From Dorea sp. (lineage in GTDB: Bacteria; Bacillota_A; Clostridia; Lachnospirales; Lachnospiraceae), in assembly GCA_016295505.1 (NCBI GenBank), contig JAEDLC010000090.1, positions 1-7,353 on the forward strand: a DNA stretch of 7,353 nucleotides. The letters are read 5' to 3'. The position numbers and the translations under genes were made by a program. Below are positions 1 through 4,369 of this stretch, one piece after another. The stretch's first letter is position 1, and each line of letters begins with the position of its first letter. Below the pieces are notes generated by a model that ran no database searches, was not told the DNA's origin, and saw nothing but the letters and a program-made list of their open reading frames with translations.

Positions 1-220
1 TACGATTGTCATCTCCGAGAAGAGCTGCAAACTGCTCAGCCTTTGCAAGCGGTTCTTTATATGGATTCACCTCTACAAACGGCTGCAGATTATCTGTCGT
101 CTTAAGCTCAGCAATCGCATTTTCCAACTGCATTTCATATTTGGACAAATATTGATCGCACACACGGTCAATATCGTTTCTCGGACCGCTGATGCTCAAA
201 AACTTCATCTTTACAATCAT
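1..220 (-). CDS. ntpI: V-type ATP synthase subunit I, N-terminal part (runs off left edge)
   Basis: Only the first 73 codons are visible; the C-terminal membrane domain lies beyond the left edge. The protein begins MIVKMKFLSISGPRNDIDRV and continues with a charged helical stretch ending in NPYKEPLAKAEQFAALLGD. This matches my memory of the cytoplasmic N-terminus of clostridial A/V-ATPase subunit I (the a-subunit homologue that forms the ion half-channels next to the c-ring). The ATG at 220 overlaps the TGA of the upstream subunit C gene as ATGA (220-217). A perfect AGGAGG (235-230) sits 9 nt before it, inside the end of the C gene, so translation is probably coupled. Met5 is the only nearby alternative start and fits the SD less well. 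Subunits K, E, F, A, B and D would be expected further left, but this cannot be seen. Confidence 0.88.
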   Translation of the reverse strand, partial: MIVKMKFLSISGPRNDIDRVCDQYLSKYEMQLENAIAELKTTDNLQPFVEVNPYKEPLAKAEQFAALLGDDNR

Positions 221-1266
221 TGAACCACACCTCCTAAGTATCCTAACGTCTCACCCTTCGACAAACCGTAGCGGATACATTCAAGGGCCGTTGTTAGTTT
301 ATAGATTTCTTCTTCCTTCTGGAACAGATACGTATTAATAGTAGCGATTGAATATGGTTCTTTCCGCCTGTCTGAGATGTATAATTTTTCCAGATAGTCC
401 TTATATATCTGTTCCAATGTCTTACTGACATCCTGATAATGGAATTTTTTCGCATAATAGGTCTTTTCCAGTTCCCGTTCAAACTGTTCCAGATTCGGAG
501 TTTCCACCAGCTGCTTAAACTCCTCTGTTTTTATCTGGTAATGGATCGGAATCGTCATTGCATAGATGTCAGGCGGAAGCATGTGATAATACTTCTTCGC
601 CCGATAGATCCACTGGATATTCAGAAGATCCACCTTCGATCCAATATCTCTGGTAAACAACTTTAATTCATTTTTCTTTAACAGATTCCTGCTCTTTTTC
701 CACATCATGGAAAAGTAATACAGATCCAGTGCCAGATCATAATCAAATAATGTTGCCGCTCCGGATTCCCTGAGTCTGTGAAGTGGCTCATAATATTCGG
801 TATCCTTCAGATTATCCACCAGCTCCTCAATATTTTTCGACGTGATCAGCCGGTCAATCGATATCTGAGAATACCTGTCAAAAAATTCCTTCTTATACTC
901 AAGATCAAATGGCTTCTCATAATGATTAAATACAATACGAAGACAGTAATTGATCAGATCCACTTCGTAACGTTTCCAGTATAATTTGAGGAATTTCTTC
1001 TGTTCCATTCCCGCAAACCGGAAGATTCTGGAGTAATCATCAAAAAGCGACTGATACAGTACTTTTTCCACATGCCTTCTGTGATATAAAGATATATCCA
1101 TTTTATTGATATATTCTGCATATGCCGGTTTTGCTTTCAGATATTCTATTGCTTCCGGCACGCTCCCAAGTCCTGCAATATTATCAAAATCCCGATCTGT
1201 AAGAAGCTTTGCGGACATTGCGCGAACCTTCGTCACGATTCCGCTGTATGCCATCACATTTCCCAT
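217..1266 (-). CDS. ntpC: V-type ATP synthase subunit C (AC39/d-subunit family)
   Basis: A protein of 349 aa, close to the usual 330-350 aa of prokaryotic AC39 (vATP-synt_AC39) subunits. In A/V-type rotary ATPases this subunit is the funnel-like socket that joins the central stalk to the c-ring on the cytoplasmic side. It is helical with no membrane segment. Supporting features are the N-terminal YSGIVTKVRAMSAKLLT (about residues 7-23), the LYWKRYEVDLINYCLRIV stretch (about 95-112), and a C-terminal block with a Glu-rich helix followed by LECIRYGLSKGETLGYLGG (about 328-346). The ATG at 1266 has GAGGTG (1278-1273) 6 nt upstream; the in-frame Met5 would be 18 nt from that SD and is less likely. 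It begins 3 nt after the coiled-coil gene and overlaps subunit I by 4 nt. Family assignment is firm; the symbol follows Enterococcus hirae naming. Confidence 0.92.
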   Translation of the reverse strand: MGNVMAYSGIVTKVRAMSAKLLTDRDFDNIAGLGSVPEAIEYLKAKPAYAEYINKMDISLYHRRHVEKVLYQSLFDDYSRIFRFAGMEQKKFLKLYWKRYEVDLINYCLRIVFNHYEKPFDLEYKKEFFDRYSQISIDRLITSKNIEELVDNLKDTEYYEPLHRLRESGAATLFDYDLALDLYYFSMMWKKSRNLLKKNELKLFTRDIGSKVDLLNIQWIYRAKKYYHMLPPDIYAMTIPIHYQIKTEEFKQLVETPNLEQFERELEKTYYAKKFHYQDVSKTLEQIYKDYLEKLYISDRRKEPYSIATINTYLFQKEEEIYKLTTALECIRYGLSKGETLGYLGGVVQ

Positions 1267-1269
1267 GTC

Positions 1270-1581
1270 TTACACCTCTATTATATGTCTGATAATCTCC
1301 TGAACATATGCCTCGTGATTCTCTTCAAATTCCTTTTTCAGATTCTCGATCGTATCCTGATTCTTCTCTTTCTGTTCTTTCAGAATCTTATCTACCCTCT
1401 GCTCTGACTCTTTTCTTATCTTATCCACCCTTGCCTGCGTCTTTTCTTCAAGCTCCTGGTCAAACCGATCTCGTTTTGCCTGAATCTTTTTTTCGATCTC
1501 TGTCTTCTGAGCCTGGGCATGATCCACAATCGCTTCTGCTGTAGATTCAATATCCGCCAATCTTTCAATCACAGAATTCAT
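1270..1581 (-). CDS. V-type ATPase coiled-coil peripheral stalk subunit (G/H-like)
   Basis: A 103-aa, almost wholly charged helical protein starting MNSVIERLADIESTAEAIVD and rich in E, K, Q and R from about residue 25 to 90. It looks like one long coiled coil with no membrane segment. In A/V-type ATPases a small protein of this kind (AhaH, or NtpF in E. hirae) pairs with subunit E to build the peripheral stator stalk. Position as first gene of the operon, just before the C and I subunits, supports this. The start is the ATG at 1581 because AGGAGG (1593-1588) lies 6 nt upstream. An in-frame TTG at 1599 would add six residues, but its reading frame runs through the SD itself, so it is rejected. 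Its own sequence is low in specific motifs, so the call leans on coiled-coil character plus context. Confidence 0.82.
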   Translation of the reverse strand: MNSVIERLADIESTAEAIVDHAQAQKTEIEKKIQAKRDRFDQELEEKTQARVDKIRKESEQRVDKILKEQKEKNQDTIENLKKEFEENHEAYVQEIIRHIIEV

Positions 1582-1632
1582 AAGCCGCCTCCTGTTCAAC
1601 TTATTATCAGGTCATACTCCTGATTTTAACCC

Positions 1633-1661
1633 ATGGTATTATAATACTCTTATTTTTTCAA
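1633..1661 (-). promoter_or_regulatory. Candidate promoter of the V-type ATPase operon
   Basis: On the minus strand, TTGAAA (1661-1656; 5/6 match to the -35 consensus) is followed after 17 nt by TACCAT (1638-1633; 4/6 match to the -10). A perfect TATAAT also lies at 1643-1638 but has no acceptable -35 at 16-18 nt. The perfect 12-bp palindrome GTATTATAATAC (1636-1647) covers this area. The start site would fall about 45 nt before the first ATG. The element is inferred from consensus only. Confidence 0.35.
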
Positions 1662-1726
1662 AATTCCATAGTAAATTTTACCAAAAAAAACCATATTTGA
1701 CATTTTTCTAACAATCCTGGAAACGG

Positions 1727-1755
1727 TTGACTTTTCACCGATCAGGATATACACT
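1727..1755 (+). promoter_or_regulatory. Candidate sigma-A-type promoter of trmB
   Basis: TTGACT (1727-1732, 5/6) and TACACT (1750-1755, 4/6) are separated by 17 nt, giving a short 5' leader before the trmB SD at 1784-1790. If transcription starts near 1762, the in-frame ATG at 1765 would be almost leaderless, which also argues for translation from 1798. Confidence 0.5.
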
Positions 1756-1797
1756 AAAAAAAGTATGCAAAAGCTTGAAAACAGGGAGGTTCCGTTT

Positions 1798-2451
1798 ATG
1801 CGCCTTAGAAATATACCTCGCGCAGAAAGTGTTCTGAACGAGTGTAAAGAAGTTGTTAAGAATGAAAAAACCCACAAAGGAATCTGGCACGATAATTTTC
1901 AAAATTCCAATCCGATTCATATCGAGATCGGCATGGGAAAAGGTCAGTTCCTCTTAACCCTTGCTTCCAGGAATCCACATATCAACTACATAGGAATCGA
2001 ACGTTATTCCAGTGTTTTGCTGCGCGCCGTTGAAAAGTTCCAGACCATGGAAAACGCGCCAGCCAACATTCGTTTTATCTGTATGGATGCACATGAGATT
2101 GCAGAAGTATTTTCGCCCGGAGAGGTATCACGCATCTATCTGAACTTTTCCGATCCATGGCCCAAGGCCAGACACGCAAGACGCCGTCTCACCTCTGAAG
2201 AATTTTTCACCCAGTATGACAAAGTTCTGACCCCGGACGGCACCGTAGAATTCAAGACTGACAATCGCCAGCTTTTTGACTTTTCTGTCGAACAGCTTAC
2301 CTCATCCAGAATATTCTGTATTTCTGAGATTACTTATGATCTGCATCATGATGATACGATGAATCCCGGAAACATCATGACCGAATATGAAGAGAAATTC
2401 TCTTCCATGGGAAATCCCATCTTCAAACTGGTTGCAGTCAGACGATCTTAA
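1798..2451 (+). CDS. trmB: tRNA (guanine-N7-)-methyltransferase TrmB
   Basis: A 217-aa SAM-dependent enzyme that makes m7G46 in the variable loop of many tRNAs; the family is normally about 210-240 aa. Visible motifs in order: the SAM loop IEIGMGKGQF (42-51), acidic GIER (66-69) at the end of strand 2, FICMDAHE (93-100), the TrmB hallmark NFSDPWPKARHARRRL (116-131) with Asp119, FKTDN (152-156), and the C-terminal TEYEEKF (195-201) followed by GNPIFKLVA, all as in functional TrmB proteins. The start is the ATG at 1798, with GGGAGGT (1784-1790) 7 nt upstream; an upstream in-frame ATG at 1765 has no SD. The gene diverges from the V-ATPase operon. No intrinsic terminator follows, so the transcript may continue into the structured interval and the thioredoxin gene. 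Confidence 0.97.
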   Translation: MRLRNIPRAESVLNECKEVVKNEKTHKGIWHDNFQNSNPIHIEIGMGKGQFLLTLASRNPHINYIGIERYSSVLLRAVEKFQTMENAPANIRFICMDAHEIAEVFSPGEVSRIYLNFSDPWPKARHARRRLTSEEFFTQYDKVLTPDGTVEFKTDNRQLFDFSVEQLTSSRIFCISEITYDLHHDDTMNPGNIMTEYEEKFSSMGNPIFKLVAVRRS

Positions 2452-2460
2452 CATATATTA

Positions 2461-2478
2461 ATATAGAAAACTCTATGT
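2461..2478 (+). other. AT-rich hairpin just after trmB
   Basis: ATAGA (2463-2467) pairs with TCTAT (2472-2476) around a 4-nt loop AAAC. One G-U and one A-T pair can extend the base to 2461/2478. It is AT-rich and not followed by a T-run, so it is not a convincing intrinsic terminator; it may protect the 3' end or be part of the larger structured interval. Confidence 0.35.
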
Positions 2479-2492
2479 CTGGAAGTACCGTT

Positions 2493-2633
2493 ATGAACCA
2501 GAAAACCAGAAAATGTCTCCACCAAAAGCTATGTAAATTCTCTTATCGCAGGAAACGTCTGAACAGGAGATGTTCCTGCCTGCGTAAATCTCTGGATGAA
2601 GTCCTGCGGTTTCTTAATCCAGGATGTCAATAA
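2493..2633 (+). CDS. Possible small Cys-rich basic protein (46 aa), unrecognised
   Basis: An open frame starts at ATG 2493 and ends at TAA 2631-2633, predicting 46 aa. A second in-frame ATG at 2475 would add six residues but has no SD. A weak SD, GGAAG (2481-2485), lies 7 nt before ATG 2493. The product has 8 Arg, 6 Lys and 5 Cys (positions 8, 14, 27, 29, 45) against only two acidic residues, so it would be strongly basic. There is no signal peptide or membrane helix, and I recognise no family. It lies between trmB and the thioredoxin gene on the same strand, ending 18 nt before the latter. The same bases form hairpins, so the interval may instead be an untranslated leader or a small RNA. Coding status is a guess and needs conservation data. 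Confidence 0.3.
   Translation: MNQKTRKCLHQKLCKFSYRRKRLNRRCSCLRKSLDEVLRFLNPGCQ
2548..2579 (+). other. Strong stem-loop in the trmB-thioredoxin interval
   Basis: GCAGGAAACGTCT (2548-2560) pairs with AGATGTTCCTGC (2568-2579) around loop GAACAGG, giving 12 pairs including one G-U and a single bulged A. No T-run follows, so it is not an intrinsic terminator. The 5' arm can pair instead with a nearby CCTGCG (2579-2584) or TCCTGCG (2602-2608), so alternative folds are possible. Confidence 0.5.
2592..2622 (+). other. Second stem-loop upstream of the thioredoxin gene
   Basis: CTGGAT-g-AAG (2592-2601) pairs with CTT-a-ATCCAG (2613-2622): nine pairs, one internal mismatch, and an 11-nt loop. It ends 14 nt before the SD of the thioredoxin gene (AAAGGA, 2636-2641), where it could influence translation. 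No T-run follows. Confidence 0.4.
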
Positions 2634-2651
2634 AGAAAGGATGAATCCCAC

Positions 2652-2975
2652 ATGTTACATTTAACAGCCCGAAATTTTGAAACAGAAGTGAAAAAAAGTA
2701 CTCTGCCGACAGTGGTTATGTTCTATGCGATCTGGTGCGGAAAGTGCGCCATGATGAAGCCCGTTATGGAACACCTGGAAGAAAAGTACCGGGGATCGAT
2801 CAAGTTCTGTGAAGTTGAGATTGAAGAATCTGCTGTTCTTGCGGCAGAATACGAAGCTGACATCATCCCAACCTTCGTATTTTTTCATAACCGCGAACTG
2901 CTCGCCGTTATGAGGGGCGTCATAGACGAAGAACAATTTGAGGAACGCCTACAGAAAATCTTTAGAAATAGTTAA
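2652..2975 (+). CDS. Thioredoxin family protein, WCGKC active site
   Basis: A 107-aa single-domain thioredoxin fold, the usual length of thioredoxin, cytoplasmic with no signal peptide. The redox motif WCGKC occupies 28-32 (Cys29 and Cys32), preceded by the strand PTVVMFYAI. The cis-proline motif IIPTFVFF is at 71-78 (Pro73). The C-terminal helix after RGVIDEEQFEERL completes the fold. Two differences from canonical thioredoxin are visible: the CGPC proline is Lys31, and the buried Asp two residues before the FWA-like motif (Asp26 in E. coli TrxA) aligns with Met23. Both should change redox potential and proton transfer, so it may not be the main thioredoxin. No reductase gene is adjacent. 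ATG 2652 is 10 nt after AAAGGA (2636-2641); the ATG at 2641 is out of frame. Function as a thiol-disulfide oxidoreductase is inferred from the family; the partner is unknown. Confidence 0.88.
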   Translation: MLHLTARNFETEVKKSTLPTVVMFYAIWCGKCAMMKPVMEHLEEKYRGSIKFCEVEIEESAVLAAEYEADIIPTFVFFHNRELLAVMRGVIDEEQFEERLQKIFRNS

Positions 2976-2987
2976 GGCATATTTTCT

Positions 2988-3015
2988 TTGCAAATATACC
3001 TGTATATGCTATATT
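2988..3015 (+). promoter_or_regulatory. Candidate extended -10 promoter of the DUF1002 gene
   Basis: TTGCAA (2988-2993, 4/6) and TATATT (3010-3015, 5/6) are 16 nt apart, and TGC directly before the -10 fits the extended -10 (TGn) motif common in Gram-positive promoters. Transcription would begin about 25-30 nt before the SD at 3047-3053. A weak imperfect hairpin (2976-3000) overlaps the -35. Confidence 0.55.
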
Positions 3016-3046
3016 AAGGTAGTATCCAGGAAAAATATTGAATGAA

Positions 3047-3078
3047 AAGGAGGCATGGTGATTACACCACGCATTATG
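3047..3078 (+). promoter_or_regulatory. Shine-Dalgarno, hairpin and competing start codons of the DUF1002 gene
   Basis: A perfect AAGGAGG (3047-3053) is only 1 nt from ATG 3055, 4 nt from in-frame GTG 3058, and 22 nt from ATG 3076, the codon that would start a textbook signal peptide. TGGTG (3056-3060) and CACCA (3065-3069) form a 5-bp hairpin with loop ATTA. Removing its 14 nt leaves 8 nt between the SD and ATG 3076, an ideal spacing. The bases are directly visible; the mechanism is inference. Confidence 0.5.
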
Positions 3079-4290
3079 AAAAAGTTTAAAAAAGTATTGC
3101 CGGTTATGATGGCAGCTGTACTTACATTCGGAAGTATTCCTATGACAGTCTGTGCAGACAGCTCAAAAGTCGTAACTCTCGGCGCCAATTTAACAGAAGA
3201 ACAAAAGACTTCTATGTATGAATATTTCGGAACTTCAGCAGACGAAGTAGCAACTATAGAAGTTACCAACGCAGACGAACGTAAATACATGGAAGGTATC
3301 GCTTCCGAAGCACAGATCGGAACCCGCACTTACAGCTGCTCTTATGTAGAACCCACCAGCAGCGGCGGTGTACAGGTAAAAGTGGCAAATCTTACTTACG
3401 TAACGAGTGCCATGATCTCCAGTACACTTTTGACATCCGGTGTGGAAAACTGTAACGTTGTTGCTGCTTCTCCAATAGAAGTATCCGGGACCGGTGCTCT
3501 GACGGGAATCATGATGGCTTATGAAGCTGCCAGCGGTGAAACACTGGATGAGGGTCAGAAAGAAGCTGCCACTCAGGAACTGGTTACGACCGGAGAGCTT
3601 GCGGATGCGATCGGCAGCGAACAGGCAACAGATCTGATGAACAAGGTCAAAGAGGAAGTAATCGAAGATAATATTAGTAGTCCGGAAGAGATTCAGGGTG
3701 TTGTTCAGGATGCTGCTGATTCTTACAACATTACACTCACCGAAGATCAGATGAACAAGATTGTCTCTCTGATGGAATCCATCTCCCAGTATGATTATGA
3801 TGTAAAAGCATTAAAAAACACACTGGATAATCTCAGTGGCAAAGACAACGGCTTTTTCTCCAATCTCTGGTCATCTATCAAAGGAATCTTTACAGGCGGT
3901 GACAGTGATGGTGGTATCATCAGCCAGACAAAGGATGACCTACTCGGTGATAATGCTATTATAGACAGTACCCTGGACGCCGTTCAGAGTGCTGCTGACG
4001 GTGATGATGACGGTGGTTTCTGGAGCAAGATCGTTAATTTCTTCAAAGATCTTTTCGGCGGCAACGATGATGCTGATGACAGCGAAGACGCTTCTGAAGA
4101 TGATGCAGCCGCAACGGAAGACATTGACGATTCAGACACGGTTGACTCCGATGCCGGTCAGGATATTGACGGATCCGACGATACTGACACTACTGATACA
4201 GACACAGATGGTTCTGATGATTCTTCTCAGGAAGACTCCGGACTGGTAATCGACAATGACTCTGCCGATTCCGATGATACAGCTAATTAA
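3055..4290 (+). CDS. Secreted DUF1002 (YpuA-like) protein with acidic C-terminal tail
   Basis: 411 aa if started at ATG 3055; GTG 3058 and ATG 3076 (404 aa) are also possible and the last gives a classic signal peptide. A Sec signal lies at residues 8-34: KKFKK, a hydrophobic core, and SIPMTVCA before DSS. Residues about 38-260 resemble DUF1002 proteins such as B. subtilis YpuA: VTLGANLTEEQK, the GTRTYSCSYVEPTSSGGVQV segment, SGTGALTGIMMAYE, and a helical second half with LTEDQMNKIVSLM. The biochemical role of the family is unknown. The tail is unusual: two similar amphipathic segments (266-282 and 321-336) separated by an Asp/Gly-rich linker, then 75 residues (337-411) with 29 Asp, 4 Glu and no Lys or Arg. 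No LPXTG motif or membrane anchor is seen, so release or non-covalent wall or membrane association is likely. A terminator follows directly, suggesting a single-gene transcript. Confidence 0.85.
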   Translation: MVITPRIMKKFKKVLPVMMAAVLTFGSIPMTVCADSSKVVTLGANLTEEQKTSMYEYFGTSADEVATIEVTNADERKYMEGIASEAQIGTRTYSCSYVEPTSSGGVQVKVANLTYVTSAMISSTLLTSGVENCNVVAASPIEVSGTGALTGIMMAYEAASGETLDEGQKEAATQELVTTGELADAIGSEQATDLMNKVKEEVIEDNISSPEEIQGVVQDAADSYNITLTEDQMNKIVSLMESISQYDYDVKALKNTLDNLSGKDNGFFSNLWSSIKGIFTGGDSDGGIISQTKDDLLGDNAIIDSTLDAVQSAADGDDDGGFWSKIVNFFKDLFGGNDDADDSEDASEDDAAATEDIDDSDTVDSDAGQDIDGSDDTDTTDTDTDGSDDSSQEDSGLVIDNDSADSDDTAN

Positions 4291-4295
4291 ATTAC

Positions 4296-4342
4296 ATTGA
4301 AAAAAATGGACTGCCGCAATACGGCAGTCCGTTTTTTTCAAT
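4296..4342. terminator. Bidirectional intrinsic terminator between convergent DUF1002 and glgB genes
   Basis: GGACTGCCG (4308-4316) and CGGCAGTCC (4322-4330) form a 9-bp GC-rich stem with loop CAATA. It is flanked by seven A (4300-4306) and seven T (4332-4338), so a U-tract is produced in both directions. Symmetry extends to ATTG/CAAT, making a 47-bp inverted repeat interrupted only by one T/G position and the loop. It lies 5 nt after the DUF1002 stop and about 27 nt beyond the glgB stop. Confidence 0.93.
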
Positions 4343-4369
4343 GCTCACACCAAGCACTTCCTTATAATA

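Noticed and set aside
1582..1599. TTG start for the coiled-coil ATPase subunit at 1599
   Set aside because: The six extra codons run through the AGGAGG at 1593-1588, which is ideally spaced for ATG 1581.
1697..1702. Perfect TTGACA on the plus strand as the -35 of trmB
   Set aside because: No acceptable -10 is found 16-18 nt downstream (GAAACG at 17 nt); the TTGACT at 1727 fits better.
1765..1797. Upstream in-frame ATG of trmB at 1765
   Set aside because: It has no SD and lies just after the predicted promoter; ATG 1798 has GGGAGGT at 7 nt and matches the usual N-terminus length.
2461..2640. 6S RNA, SRP RNA, RNase P RNA or T-box in the trmB-thioredoxin interval
   Set aside because: None of the hallmark motifs I know for these RNAs is present, and no long central-bubble stem can be drawn.
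2976..3000. Imperfect hairpin after the thioredoxin gene as a terminator
   Set aside because: The stem is AT-rich (ATATTT/AAATAT plus two GC pairs across a mismatch) and no T-run follows; it overlaps a likely promoter instead.
3142..3160. Lipoprotein signal in the DUF1002 protein (Cys at MTVC-A)
   Set aside because: The residue before Cys is Val, not Gly/Ala/Ser, and VCA-DSS fits a type I signal peptidase site better.
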